Source of the DNA: Maribacter orientalis
GTDB taxonomy: Bacteria; Bacteroidota; Bacteroidia; Flavobacteriales; Flavobacteriaceae
Direction: 5' to 3'
NCBI RefSeq assembly: GCF_900109345.1
Contig: NZ_FNZN01000001.1
Span: 69,883-133,882, forward strand
DNA: 64,000 nt
Part shown: positions 1 through 9,815 of the stretch, piece after piece
Numbering within the stretch: the stretch's first letter is position 1
How the letters are laid out: every line of letters begins with the position of its first letter
Notes under the pieces: model-generated
Databases searched by the model: none
The model's input: the letters and a program-made list of their open reading frames with translations, nothing else
What the model was told of the DNA's origin: nothing
Translations under genes and position numbers: made by a program

Positions 1-2010
1 GTACAGCTTAAAGGTGAAAAAGGTAACCTGGATGGCATAGGGGCCACTATCAAAATTACGACAGACAGCATTACCCAATTTTATGAACAATATCTCAGTA
101 GGGGATACGAATCTGCCGTTGACCGTACGGTGCATTTTGGTATCGGAAAATTTACCTCCATTGATTCTCTTAAAATTACCTGGCCAGACGAAAGGGAACA
201 AATACTTACCAATATAAAGGCCAATCAGCTGTTGACACTGGATCAATCATTGGCAAAATTTAAGGATAGTACAATCAGCGGTAGTAGTTATGATTTTTCT
301 TTGTTCACTAATGTTACGGATTCTTTAGGGATATTCTATAACCACAAGGAAGACCCTATGGTAGATTTCAATATACAATATATTTTGCCCCATATGCACT
401 CCCGGAATGGACCTGGAATTGCGGTAGGTGATGTCAACAATGATGACTTTGAGGATTTCTACATTGGAGGGGCGGCTGGATTTCCTGGAAAGTTATTTTT
501 ACAAAATTCAAAGGGACAATTTAGCGCCAGCCCTTTTGCTCCTGAAGCTAATTTTGAGGATATGGGTGCTCTTTTCTTTGATGTGGATGGAGACCAAGAC
601 CAAGATTTATATGTAGTAAGTGGAGGCGTGTCATCGGATAATAGCAATACATCTTACCAAGATCGTCTGTATATTAATGATGGTAAAGGTAATTTTATCC
701 GTTTTTTGGATTTCCCAGAATTAAATTCCAGTGGTTCAGTGGTTAACGCTTCAGATTTTGATCATGATGGCGATTTGGATCTATTCATTGGTGGAAGGGT
801 AAGTCCTGGGTCTTATCCAACACCGGCAAAAAGTTATCTATTGGAAAACGTTTCGGACTCCAAAACTGGAAAAATAGGGTTTAGAGACATAAGCGCTTCC
901 ATTAATAATTGGAATAAACTTACTATGGTTACCTCTGCATTATGGACCGATTATGACAATGATGGCTGGACAGATCTTATGGTAGTAGGTGAATTTATGC
1001 CCATTACTCTATTTCATAATAACCGAGGAAAATTGGAATATGTAGAACCGGTAAAAGCAGGTTTATTAAATACTAGTGGGTGGTGGAATAGTGTGTCAGG
1101 TGGCGATTTTGATAATGATGGTGACATTGATTACCTACTGGGCAACCTTGGTCTTAATAATAGATATAACGTTTCAAAGCAAACGCCAGTGTCCATTTAT
1201 GCAAAGGATTTTGATAAAAATGGAAAAATAGACCCGGTGATGAGCTATTTTACGGAAGGAGAAGAATATATTGTGCATTCACGCGATGAGATTATTGGTC
1301 AAATCAAAGCTATGAGGGCCCGCTTTAAAACTTATGAGTCCTATTCGGATGTTACCTTTGAAGATGCCTTCCTCCCAGACGAAGTAGATGGTAGTTACAT
1401 ATTGCGTAGTAACCTTTTTGAAAGTTCATTTTTGGAGAATCTAGGTAACGGACAGTTTTCCGTTAAAGCTTTGCCGAAAAGTTGTCAAATGGGTCCAATT
1501 GAGGGTATACTTGTTGACGATTTTGATGGAGATGGTGCTTTAGATGCATTATTAACAGGTAATTCATATACAACGGAAGTCTCTATAGGAAGGTATGATG
1601 CCATTAAAGGAATTGTTTTAAAAGGAAACGGCAAAGGTCAATTTTCAACCTTACCTTTTGAAAAAAGCGGTTTTTTGAATGATTGGGACGCTAGTGCATT
1701 ATCTAAATTGACAAAAGCAGATGGTACAATGTATGTGCTTGTGGCAAATAATGATGCTCCCTTAAAAATATTTGAACTAAATAATCAACAAGAAGCTCCA
1801 TTAAGCAGTATCAAAGTTCCTGCAAATATAGTCAGTGCCGAGATTATTCTAAAAGACGGAACAAGCTACAAACGGGAATTTTATCTTGGTGAGGGTTACT
1901 TGTCGCAAAACAGCAGAAGCATCTTTTTAAATAATCATATGAAGACCATAAAATTGAAGGATAATCGTGGCGATAGTAAAACGGTTTATGAGGAAGGTTC
2001 GGTGCTATAA
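1..2010 (+). CDS. VCBS/FG-GAP repeat protein with ASPIC/UnbV domain (5' end outside window)
   Basis: The reading frame is open from base 1, so the gene begins left of the window; the GTG at 130 is internal. The first ~60 residues read like the end of an ASPIC/UnbV domain (IGATIKI, then VHFGIGKF and LKITWPD). After it come aspartate-rich calcium-binding-type repeats such as DVDGDQDQD, DFDHDGDLD, DFDNDGDIDY and DFDGDGALD, spread to about residue 520. These proteins are ~1,100 aa, secreted or surface-attached, and in Bacteroidetes they often accompany SusC/SusD loci. The order repeat-ASPIC-repeat is typical of the CRTAC1-like group. The exact ligand is unknown. The next gene is 186 bp downstream on the same strand. 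Confidence 0.85.
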   Translation, partial: VQLKGEKGNLDGIGATIKITTDSITQFYEQYLSRGYESAVDRTVHFGIGKFTSIDSLKITWPDEREQILTNIKANQLLTLDQSLAKFKDSTISGSSYDFSLFTNVTDSLGIFYNHKEDPMVDFNIQYILPHMHSRNGPGIAVGDVNNDDFEDFYIGGAAGFPGKLFLQNSKGQFSASPFAPEANFEDMGALFFDVDGDQDQDLYVVSGGVSSDNSNTSYQDRLYINDGKGNFIRFLDFPELNSSGSVVNASDFDHDGDLDLFIGGRVSPGSYPTPAKSYLLENVSDSKTGKIGFRDISASINNWNKLTMVTSALWTDYDNDGWTDLMVVGEFMPITLFHNNRGKLEYVEPVKAGLLNTSGWWNSVSGGDFDNDGDIDYLLGNLGLNNRYNVSKQTPVSIYAKDFDKNGKIDPVMSYFTEGEEYIVHSRDEIIGQIKAMRARFKTYESYSDVTFEDAFLPDEVDGSYILRSNLFESSFLENLGNGQFSVKALPKSCQMGPIEGILVDDFDGDGALDALLTGNSYTTEVSIGRYDAIKGIVLKGNGKGQFSTLPFEKSGFLNDWDASALSKLTKADGTMYVLVANNDAPLKIFELNNQQEAPLSSIKVPANIVSAEIILKDGTSYKREFYLGEGYLSQNSRSIFLNNHMKTIKLKDNRGDSKTVYEEGSVL

Positions 2011-2196
2011 ATATTATTATCTAGGACTTTTCTTTCCGCTAAGTCCGTATTGGGAGTACAATTAAATTACTTGGATTTTTTTGAATAACCTCACACTACC
2101 TAAAATAAGTTGACAGATGAAATATCAAACCATATAAAATTCGAGTACTTTTTTTAAAATTTGAAATTAAGATTACCAACCTATAACAGACAAACC

Positions 2197-3300
2197 ATGG
2201 CAGTATCAACCGAAAAATTATCGAATCGTTTATTTTCATTAGATGTCTTTAGGGGCCTAACTATGTTCCTGCTCATTGCTGAAGCGGCAGGTTTTCACCA
2301 TAATTTTTATGATTTTGCCGAGCATACGTTCTTGGAACCCGTAGCATTGCAATTACACCATCATCCATGGCATGGATTACGCTTTTGGGATTTGATACAA
2401 CCTTTTTTCATGTTCATCGTTGGGGTTGCCATGCCCTTTTCTTTGCGTAAAAGGCTTGCAACCAGCTCTAAAAGTCAGGTAAATAAACATATTCTTAAAC
2501 GTTGTTTGCTCTTGTTTGCATTTGGTGTCTTACTTCACTGTGTTTACAGTCATGAGTTGGTTTGGGAGTTATGGAATGTATTGGTTCAATTGGCTTTCAC
2601 TATTCTTATTGCGTATGCAATCATGAACCTGCCCCATAAATATCAGCTTTTAATATCTCTGGGATTGCTAATTCTTACAGAGGTATTGTATAGAATGTAT
2701 GATTTTCAGGATCCTTATAATAATGGGGCGAGTTTCGGATCCTACATGGATATGCTTTTGATGGGTAAAATAAATAACGGTGGTTGGGTGACAATAAACT
2801 TCATGCCTACTGCTGCACACACCATTTGGGGTGTTGTCTGTGGTCAAGTATTATTATCAAAACGCGCAGAAAAAGAGAAGTTGAAAATGTTTGTAATTGG
2901 TGGTTTTATTTTACTGTTAAGTGGCTATTTTCTAGATTTGACAGGCATTACACCAATTGTAAAAAGGATAGCTACAACTTCGTTTACCCTTGTTTCCGGC
3001 GGATTTACCCTTTTGGCCTTGACTTTGTTCTATTGGTACATAGACGTGCGTAACAATCGCAAAAAGTGGTTGCAGGTTTTTTCTGTTGTAGGTACCAATT
3101 CAATATTTATTTACTTGTTTTCGGAAACAGTGGGCATACAATGGTTCAGGGGTTTCGGATTAATATTTACCAAAGGAATTTTTGGTCCGCTCAATATTTC
3201 TGAAGATCTAATACTTGTTTTAAACTCCCTATTTGTACTTTTTATATTTTGGTATATCACGTATTTTTTGGATAAGCATAAGATTTATTTTAAAATTTAA
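2197..3300 (+). CDS. DUF5009 / HGSNAT-like membrane acyltransferase (COG4299)
   Basis: Polytopic inner-membrane protein with about ten hydrophobic segments. The N-terminal motif SLDVFRGLTMFLLI and the block WHGLRFWDLIQPFFMF with FIVGVAMPFSLRKR are hallmarks of the COG4299 family, which includes lysosomal heparan-alpha-glucosaminide N-acetyltransferase and bacterial NagX-like proteins. The role in bacteria is probably acyl transfer to, or handling of, (amino)sugars across the membrane. A TTG lies 36 bp upstream in frame, but I prefer the ATG at 2197 because the motif then starts at the usual distance. Placed beside a GH31 enzyme and a VCBS-ASPIC protein it fits a carbohydrate locus; substrate unknown. 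Confidence 0.8.
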   Translation: MAVSTEKLSNRLFSLDVFRGLTMFLLIAEAAGFHHNFYDFAEHTFLEPVALQLHHHPWHGLRFWDLIQPFFMFIVGVAMPFSLRKRLATSSKSQVNKHILKRCLLLFAFGVLLHCVYSHELVWELWNVLVQLAFTILIAYAIMNLPHKYQLLISLGLLILTEVLYRMYDFQDPYNNGASFGSYMDMLLMGKINNGGWVTINFMPTAAHTIWGVVCGQVLLSKRAEKEKLKMFVIGGFILLLSGYFLDLTGITPIVKRIATTSFTLVSGGFTLLALTLFYWYIDVRNNRKKWLQVFSVVGTNSIFIYLFSETVGIQWFRGFGLIFTKGIFGPLNISEDLILVLNSLFVLFIFWYITYFLDKHKIYFKI

Positions 3301-3551
3301 AATCCAGGTTTGTAGTTCTAATTTTATCAAATGCCAAAGTTGATTTGGAATCAAGGAAAGATTAGGTGATTAGTGTTAGGTAAAGTCTATTAATTGAAAG
3401 GTTGAAATGTTTTTTTCATTTACTTGACAAACTTGTTTTTGACTTGAAGTATGGATTTACAAAAAATTGAACGACCAAGGTTTTTGTAAAGTCAACAACA
3501 TGTTTGAATACAATTGGTTTTTTAAATTTTACGTAAAGGTCAAATAAAAAA

Positions 3552-3597
3552 GCCTGTTTAAAGACCATTGGAAAATGAAAAAACAGGCAAGCTTTTT
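3552..3597. terminator. bidirectional terminator hairpin between converging genes
   Basis: GCCTGTTT (3552-3559) pairs with AAACAGGC (3581-3588), flanked by A-rich sequence on the left and CTTTTTATT on the right. It lies between the acyltransferase (+) and GH31 (-) stop codons, as expected for a shared terminator. Confidence 0.6.
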
Positions 3598-3598
3598 A

Positions 3599-5215
3599 TT
3601 ATTTCTTTGTAAAGTAGGGTAAGCGACTCATGGGGACTTCAATATCAATGGCTCTTCCTCCTCTAAAAGTTACTCCTTTCTCATCTATCCAGGAGCCTTT
3701 AGGTAAAATTACCTTTCGGTTACGTCTTCCTTTTTGAACAACAGGGGCAACCAATATTTGGTCTCCGAGCATAAATTGGTCCTTTATGTTTTCATAACCA
3801 CTATTGGGATATGCCAAAGCCATTGGTTTTACGATGGGTTCCCCGGTTTTTGAAGCTTTTTTAGCCAAATCTAGAATCAAAGTTCCCATTTTAACATGTA
3901 GTAAAGCGGCTTCAAGACATAATCTGTTGTTTTCCTCTGAAAGGACCCGCCAAGGGGCAACAGAAAATTGCATCATAGGCATCAAGGCGTGTACTTGTGC
4001 TGAACGCACCACCAATTCTTCATCTATAGTTGTAGAATTTTGAAAAGATTGATATTCACCTCCACCAATCATGTCCGGGCATGTATAGGCATATCCCATA
4101 ATACTTTGAGACATTAAATCCGGAATGAGTTTTTGAAGGTCATTCCAATCATGATTTTTATCCCTTAGGCGTTGCACTAAAGGCAACCCTGCCATTTTCC
4201 AAGATGCTCTATATTCATTCAACGGAAACTGCAATCCCAATCTTGCAAAATAGGTCGTATGATCATTTGGATTTAATTCCGGTACAAATGACAAAATATC
4301 ATCGGTATAAAAATCAGCATCGCCCGCATCAAATTTAAATCCATCAACACCATATTCATCCATCAAAAATTTCAACCTATCTACAAACCAGTCTTGGGTT
4401 TTTGGATTGCTTAAATCTAGGCAAGCACTTGCCCCATTCCACCATCGAATAATAGCCGCTTTGTTTTTTGTATTTGACCATAAAACCTCTTGCGTTTTAT
4501 CGTCATCCAGTAACAACATTCCTTCTTTTGCCAAATGTCTGAAAACTTCGGTATCTGCACTTACAAATGGACATACCCATAGCATAACCTTAAAACCCAT
4601 ATTGTGGAGTTTTTTGATCATTTCCTTTGGATTCTTGAATCGTCGCGGGGAAAACTCCCATGTGCCATAGCTTTCCTGCCAATTGTCATCTATCATTAGT
4701 ACTCCAGGGGGGTATCCTTTATCGATTATGGCCTTGGCATATGCTAAGATGTCATCTTCATTCTGGTTATAGGTTAGCTCTATCCAAGTGTTATATTGTG
4801 GTTTTGTAAATAAAAGTTCATCAGGAATTTTTCCATTTGGAGGATAAAAATGGGAAACGGCAAAGTTGAAAGCATCCGATAAATTATTACCTGCACTTCC
4901 AAATTGAATTTCTCCAGATCTGGTGGTTAAGGTTATTTTTCCTCTATCAAATGAATATTTTATAGGTGATTCACTCCAAACATACCTTCCTTTATTTGAC
5001 AAAAGCAAAGGTTGAGCTTGGTTTCCTTTATTATCTCCCCAAAGATCATGGCTTTCAACACTTTTGGAATCATAAGGGGTATTATGACCAATAGCACTAA
5101 GTCCGCCCCACCAATATTCGCCCTCTAGCATTACTATTTCAACTTTTTCCTCATATTGGGTAAATGCTTTAATAGTAGTAATCAATAATATTGAAACTAG
5201 TACTATTTTTCTCAT
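3599..5215 (-). CDS. secreted GH31-family alpha-glycosidase
   Basis: Signal peptide of ~19 residues (MRKIVLVSILLITTIKAFTQ). The catalytic barrel carries YNTWIELTYN near 141-150, LMIDDNWQ, MLWVCPF and the nucleophile motif DGFKFDAGD with D296 as predicted nucleophile; CPDMIGGGEYQ supplies the likely acid/base D381. The FKFDAG and PDMIGG pair resembles the MYORG/alpha-galactosidase branch of GH31 more than classical alpha-glucosidases; that is inference from motifs. 538 aa is short for GH31, consistent with a single barrel plus small beta domains. Single gene, converging with the acyltransferase. Probably periplasmic or surface cleavage of alpha-linked oligosaccharides. Confidence 0.85.
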   Translation of the reverse strand: MRKIVLVSILLITTIKAFTQYEEKVEIVMLEGEYWWGGLSAIGHNTPYDSKSVESHDLWGDNKGNQAQPLLLSNKGRYVWSESPIKYSFDRGKITLTTRSGEIQFGSAGNNLSDAFNFAVSHFYPPNGKIPDELLFTKPQYNTWIELTYNQNEDDILAYAKAIIDKGYPPGVLMIDDNWQESYGTWEFSPRRFKNPKEMIKKLHNMGFKVMLWVCPFVSADTEVFRHLAKEGMLLLDDDKTQEVLWSNTKNKAAIIRWWNGASACLDLSNPKTQDWFVDRLKFLMDEYGVDGFKFDAGDADFYTDDILSFVPELNPNDHTTYFARLGLQFPLNEYRASWKMAGLPLVQRLRDKNHDWNDLQKLIPDLMSQSIMGYAYTCPDMIGGGEYQSFQNSTTIDEELVVRSAQVHALMPMMQFSVAPWRVLSEENNRLCLEAALLHVKMGTLILDLAKKASKTGEPIVKPMALAYPNSGYENIKDQFMLGDQILVAPVVQKGRRNRKVILPKGSWIDEKGVTFRGGRAIDIEVPMSRLPYFTKK

Positions 5216-5787
5216 TCTCTAATTATTCAATTTAAGTTTAGGTGTTGAAATTATTCTTGTTTGATTACCAAAGTGCATGTTGTTAAACATCTATGATTCT
5301 TTTATTTGTTTCAGCATGAGATGTGATTGTCGCCAATATTTTAATTAACAATTTAGACAGTGTAAATGGTATAATTTTCGAATTTATACTAATTTTCTTT
5401 TTGGTTTTACGCAAATTCTTACTAGTTAAAAATAGTAACTAAAGTGCTACTAATACAATTTATTATAAAACTCGTTTAATTTTTCACCTCTCCGAATAGC
5501 TTAAGAAAAAACATCTACCACTTGATAAACATATGATATTGATAGATATCAAATTTTGACGCACATAATTATGACCTCCATCCGTCAATTTTATTTTTCA
5601 GGAATAAATAACTGTCCAGTTCAAAAAGTTAGTTTACCGTTTTAATTCTTTAGCTAATACTCTTAAATGTCATATGAATGGCTTGTTTTAATATTCAATC
5701 AAAAGCTAATTAGACTCATATTGCCTTAATATTTAAGTATTGTTATTGAATTCAAATACAATAGTTGTGTTGGTTGGTTATTAAACC
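5216..5787. other. 572-bp AT-rich intergenic region, no gene seen
   Basis: Several stops in all frames and no coherent peptide. It separates the GH31 gene from the Gfo/Idh gene, both on the minus strand, and should hold the GH31 promoter. One perfect TGAT-N4-ATCA palindrome lies at 5540-5551 but without a correctly spaced -7 element. Confidence 0.5.
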
Positions 5788-7134
5788 CTAACTCAAAACG
5801 TCAGTTACTCCTGGCGTTGGTATGGGATACAGTCCATCCGGTCCCGGTAGGCTTGGTGGCTTCGAATCCCAAGTGAGTTCACTGGGCATCAAAAGTTTTT
5901 TGGATTCCAAAGCATCTTCCCAAGTAATCACTTTACCGGAATAGGTGGCCATTCTTCCCATAATTGCGGTCATGGTACTTTTGGCCCCATTCTCGGCATC
6001 GCTGATGACTTCATTGTTCCGGATGGATGCGAATAAACGGTCATGCTCCACTTGGTACGGATTGGGATCGTTGCGGTTACGGTAGTCGAACATTTTTTCA
6101 CCGTCCAGTCCCACGATACTAGCGGCGCCAGCGTCGTTCATTTCAATACTGCCCTTGGTGCCCTGAAAATTCTCTCCCACCTTGGACCAGGTGCCCGGTT
6201 GGTGACGGCATTGACTTGCGATCACCGCCCCACTAGGGTAGGTGAACTCCACGAAATGATGGTCAAAAATTTCGCCATGTTCCTTTCCGGTACGTACCAG
6301 TCTGCCGCCCATGCCCTGCGCTGAAATTGGATATTCCCCAATGAACCAGTTGGCCACATCGATGTTGTGGATGTGTTGCTCCAGGATGTGGTCTCCACAA
6401 AGCCAATTAAAGTAATACCAGTTGCGCATTTGGTACTCCAGTTCGGACTGGCCTTCCTGACGTGGTCGTACCCAAACTCCGGCACTGTTCCAATATACTT
6501 GTCCGGAAACGATTTTACCTACATCGCCCTGTTGTATTTTATCGGCTATCGCCAAATAGTTATTTTGATAATGACGTTGAAGGCCAACGACCACGTTCAA
6601 TTTTTTCTCCTTGGCCACTTTAGCCATTTCCAGTACTTTTCGTATGCCAGGTGCATCGGTAGCTACCGGTTTTTCCATGAAGACGTGTTTTCCGGCATTG
6701 ATGGCATATTCAAAGTGGTACGGTCTAAATCCCGGTGGTGTTGCCAGGATCACAACATCCGCTTGGTCTATGGCTTTTTTATACGCATCTAGCCCCACAT
6801 ATTTATGGGCATCCTTCACGTTCACTTTTTTGGTCCCTTCGAACTCCTTTTGCAAATTGGAAAGGCTATTGTCCAGCTGGTCTTGAAAGGCATCGGCCAT
6901 GGCCACCAATTCAATATTTTCATCTGCCTTTAACGCTTGGTTGGCAGCACCAGAACCACGACCGCCACAACCTATTACGGCCAATTTCAATTTCTTATCG
7001 TTAAAAACATTGACCATGGCACTCATTTCCAGTCCCGGTAATAGCATTCCTGCACTTACGAGAGCTGTGTTTCTACAAAATCCCCTTCTGGAGGTCTTGG
7101 GGTTTAGACTGGTTTCATTCTTAGAACTTTTCAT
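5788..7134 (-). CDS. Tat-exported Gfo/Idh/MocA-family oxidoreductase
   Basis: N-terminus has a twin-arginine signal (SRRGFCRNTALVSAG, about residues 15-30). A Rossmann fold starts at LKLAVIGCGGRGSGAANQ (NAD(P)-binding GxGxxG type), followed by MEKPVATD, the family lysine/proline motif, and a C-terminal alpha/beta domain containing HHFVEFTYPSGAVIASQ. 448 aa is normal for the secreted members common in Bacteroidetes and Planctomycetes, which act on sugars or sugar derivatives in the periplasm. Substrate cannot be told. It lies 24 bp downstream of the FGE-like gene, so the two are probably co-transcribed. Base composition here looks nearer 50% GC, higher than neighbouring genes. Confidence 0.9.
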   Translation of the reverse strand: MKSSKNETSLNPKTSRRGFCRNTALVSAGMLLPGLEMSAMVNVFNDKKLKLAVIGCGGRGSGAANQALKADENIELVAMADAFQDQLDNSLSNLQKEFEGTKKVNVKDAHKYVGLDAYKKAIDQADVVILATPPGFRPYHFEYAINAGKHVFMEKPVATDAPGIRKVLEMAKVAKEKKLNVVVGLQRHYQNNYLAIADKIQQGDVGKIVSGQVYWNSAGVWVRPRQEGQSELEYQMRNWYYFNWLCGDHILEQHIHNIDVANWFIGEYPISAQGMGGRLVRTGKEHGEIFDHHFVEFTYPSGAVIASQCRHQPGTWSKVGENFQGTKGSIEMNDAGAASIVGLDGEKMFDYRNRNDPNPYQVEHDRLFASIRNNEVISDAENGAKSTMTAIMGRMATYSGKVITWEDALESKKLLMPSELTWDSKPPSLPGPDGLYPIPTPGVTDVLS

Positions 7135-7158
7135 GAGTGTTTATTTTTAGGTTATGGG

Positions 7159-8136
7159 CTACTCGCCCCAATAATTATGTATTTCGCTTTCTGTTGGCAC
7201 ATTGGGGTCACGAACGATACGGAAACCTACAAAAGGAGCATCGGTATTCCACCATTTGCTCTTTGGGAATTGGGGATCACGCATCTTCCAGTTTTCCGTG
7301 GAACCCATCCGTGCGGCACTTCTTAGATATTCGGGATCGTCATAATAGGAACCGCCTCTAACGGAAATAGGATATGCCTCCGCCGGAAATTCCACAGGAG
7401 CTTCCGAAATACCGTTTCTGGAGTTATAGTTTTCCGGTTCATATTGGTCTAAGGTCCATTCCGCCACATTGCCATGCATATCGTAGAGACCCCAAGGATT
7501 GGGTTGTTTTTGACCAACTTGATGATAGGTATCCCCGCTATTTTCGTACGACCATGCATAGTCTTCCAATTCTTTGGGGTCGTCACCAAAATGATAGGCG
7601 GTCGAGGTTCCTGCACGGGCCGCGTATTCCCACTCGGCCTCCGTGGGCAATCGATAAAAATACCCGGTCTTGGCAGAAAGCCATTTACAGAATTGAGATG
7701 CCGCGTACTGCGTGACGTTACCAACAGGTAGTCCCTTGCTTGTGCCCATACCCAAGCTCATATCCACATAGGGTATGGTCGCGCCGGCTATGGCATCGAT
7801 TTCCAAATATAATTCAGTGGCTTTATTGTTTTGCTCGATACTATCAATGGCTCTGTTTACGAAAAGGTTATAAATTTCCCATGTAATCTCATATTTAGAC
7901 ACCCAAAAAGCATCTAATTTCACTGTATTGGTGGGTCCTTCATCAATATTTCTATTTTCTTCCGATGTGGGGCTTCCCAATAAAAAGTTTCCCGAAGGAA
8001 TCGCAACCATTTCTATTTCCAATTTGGAACCTTCAATGGTCTGTGTGAAATCCTCCAATACCTCTCTTTGGGAGTGCGCAGAATTAATTCCCATTAAAGT
8101 GATTAAAAAAAGTAGTGATCGATTGAATATTCCCAT
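7159..8136 (-). CDS. formylglycine-generating-enzyme-like (SUMF1 fold) secreted protein, catalytic cysteines absent
   Basis: Signal peptide (MGIFNRSLLFLITLMG...SAHSQ), then an FGE-sulfatase/C-type-lectin-like domain: MVAIPSGNFLLGSP, EITWEIYNLFV, VTQYAASQFCKWLSAKTG, YRLPTEAEWEYAARAG, WGLYDMHGNVAEWTLD, SVRGGSYYDDPEYLRSAARM and PFVGFRIVRD. A true aerobic FGE has a copper-binding cysteine pair in the segment after RGGSY; here that segment has none, and only one cysteine (FCKWL) remains in the mature protein, so sulfatase activation is unlikely. A TTG start two codons upstream is possible; the ATG at 8136 is preferred. Operon with the downstream Gfo/Idh oxidoreductase, sharing its raised GC. Confidence 0.85.
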   Translation of the reverse strand: MGIFNRSLLFLITLMGINSAHSQREVLEDFTQTIEGSKLEIEMVAIPSGNFLLGSPTSEENRNIDEGPTNTVKLDAFWVSKYEITWEIYNLFVNRAIDSIEQNNKATELYLEIDAIAGATIPYVDMSLGMGTSKGLPVGNVTQYAASQFCKWLSAKTGYFYRLPTEAEWEYAARAGTSTAYHFGDDPKELEDYAWSYENSGDTYHQVGQKQPNPWGLYDMHGNVAEWTLDQYEPENYNSRNGISEAPVEFPAEAYPISVRGGSYYDDPEYLRSAARMGSTENWKMRDPQFPKSKWWNTDAPFVGFRIVRDPNVPTESEIHNYWGE

Positions 8137-8343
8137 GAACAAAAAAAAATTATACTATAGTCAAATGGCTGAGTCTTTTAAATAGCTAAAGAGGCTGAAA
8201 CTTATCATAAATTTTGTGGGCGCTATTTAAAAAGAAACTAAATATAAGTTAAACGAAATTTAGTGAAAGAGATACAATTACCAAAGTATTTGATAAATAT
8301 TAATTTGTAGGGTAAGAACAATCATTGTATTTCAGAACGAGAC

Positions 8344-9438
8344 TTATTTTAGGTTCAAGAAATTCTTTATGTTGGTAGCATATATTTTTTGAAGTACTTC
8401 TTTTGGCAAGGAAAGTCCCACATTAGCCTGTCCTCTAATCAAAACCGAATCAGACGTACTCAAATAGGCATGTAATCTGTCATAATTTGCGGCCAATTCT
8501 TCCTGTTCCGCAGCTAGTTCTTCAGCACTAAGATTATTTTGGTCGCCATTATTTCCAAAATCTGTTCCGAATAAAATTCGGTCTTGGTACTTTTCAAAAA
8601 AGGTCCTCACTTTTTTGGAATCTTGTGTGGCAAGGTCACCAAACCTTGCGGCCAGTTCAACTTTCATGTTAGGAAAGCTGTCCAAGCGTTGCGCAACCAT
8701 AGCAACATCATGTGACATGCTTCCAACGTGTGCGCAAAGAATTTGAAGGTCGGGATTGTTCGCTATCCAATTGTCTCTTGCGGCAATGATAGTTTCATAT
8801 GACGGTATCTTTGGAAAATTATAAGCGTGATATTCTGGATGTTCACTGTAATAGCCAAAATGGGGGCTATTGGGATTTAGTGGCCTCCAGGCTTGTACGG
8901 GTTCCGCTATATGTGCCATGACCGGAATATTTTGTTCCTTTAGAAAATTCCAAATAGGTTGTAGTCTTTGGTCATCTATCTGTATGTATTTACCTGAATT
9001 GTCTTTGGTAACCATGCCAAAATTTTTCCAAACCTTCACCATTTTAGCTCCTTGGGCAATTTCTTTCTTTAAACGTTCAATTTCATTTTGAGCGAAATCG
9101 GGAGAATCGATTCCTACGCCCATTAAAGAAGAACATAGCCAAAAAAGATCAGGGTGCTTTTCTGCTAAGGCCACATAATCGTCCCAACTTCGCTCAACTT
9201 GGGTAGAGTCTGTGGGGTTATGTTTGGCCACATCCACCAAAATCGTTTTCATTTTGCGATTTTCCATGAAATCATTGAAATAATTTCGGTCTTTCTGAAA
9301 ATGGGTATGTACATCTATTATCTCAGCTTCATAACTTTTAGGAATAACTTTCATTTCACTACCCGATTCTTTATTGGTCGTTTTTTGCTTACATGACACA
9401 AATGAAAATACAACGAAAAGAAAGAATAAATTTCTCAT
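8344..9438 (-). CDS. amidohydrolase-family lipoprotein (TIM-barrel metal-dependent hydrolase)
   Basis: Lipoprotein signal peptide with lipobox FVSC (C16). The amidohydrolase_2-type barrel shows DVHTHFQ (metal-binding HxH), VKVWKNFGM, IPVMAHIAEP, LCAHVGSMSHD and the C-terminal metal aspartate in ILFGTDFG. Members are decarboxylases, lactonases or hydrolases; the reaction here is unknown. Anchored at the membrane facing the periplasm. It lies on the minus strand upstream of the FGE-like/oxidoreductase pair with a 207-bp gap, so it is probably a separate transcript. Confidence 0.85.
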   Translation of the reverse strand: MRNLFFLFVVFSFVSCKQKTTNKESGSEMKVIPKSYEAEIIDVHTHFQKDRNYFNDFMENRKMKTILVDVAKHNPTDSTQVERSWDDYVALAEKHPDLFWLCSSLMGVGIDSPDFAQNEIERLKKEIAQGAKMVKVWKNFGMVTKDNSGKYIQIDDQRLQPIWNFLKEQNIPVMAHIAEPVQAWRPLNPNSPHFGYYSEHPEYHAYNFPKIPSYETIIAARDNWIANNPDLQILCAHVGSMSHDVAMVAQRLDSFPNMKVELAARFGDLATQDSKKVRTFFEKYQDRILFGTDFGNNGDQNNLSAEELAAEQEELAANYDRLHAYLSTSDSVLIRGQANVGLSLPKEVLQKIYATNIKNFLNLK

Positions 9439-9616
9439 TTTATATAAATTGAAAGTTAATTGCTTTTTAATGAAATTAAATATAAGTTATTTTTTGATTT
9501 TTAAGTTGGTTTAAGATAAATACTTATTATTTTAACCGATTTCCTATTTTTTTGAATAGTACATTTATAAAATTCTTCAATTTAGGAAAGTTCAGATAAA
9601 GGATAAATTAAATATA

Positions 9617-9815
9617 AATCGTTTTGGTATTGATCAGCTATCTGCAGGTAATGAAAGTATCAAACAGCCTTTCGGGTAGACCTATTCGGTTACCTATTTT
9701 GAAAAATTGATCGTAACATATTGGTTATTAATGTGATAGGGTAGGGGTTCTAACTCTGCCACCACGACTAATTGAAAGTAAAACCCTTATAATCAATTGA
9801 TTGTCAGGGTTTTCT
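9617..9815 (+). repeat. structured intergenic repeat, copy R1
   Basis: First of three related ~200-bp elements (also 23500-23710 and 30416-30621). In order: AATCGTTTTGGTAT; a segment aligning with the first hairpin of the other copies; a GTAGACC...GGTTAC hairpin; the conserved CTATTTTGAAAAATT; TATTGGTTATTAAT; a tRNA-3'-end-like stretch at 9744-9770 (GGTTCTAACTCTGCC followed by ACCACGACT); then a terminator-like hairpin AACCCT...AGGGTT with a T-rich tail at 9782-9815. Not protein coding as far as I can see. Could be a small RNA family or a decayed tRNA-targeted attachment site. Confidence 0.6.

Noticed and set aside
5540-5551. Perfect TGATAGATATCA palindrome outside the island
   Set aside because: No TAnnTTTG-like element lies 29-30 bp away on either strand and it is 325 bp from the nearest start codon; about the number of chance hits expected.
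9744-9770. A functional tRNA gene at the R elements
   Set aside because: Only the T-arm/acceptor 3' part is tRNA-like; no matching 5' acceptor strand, D-arm or anticodon arm is present at any copy.
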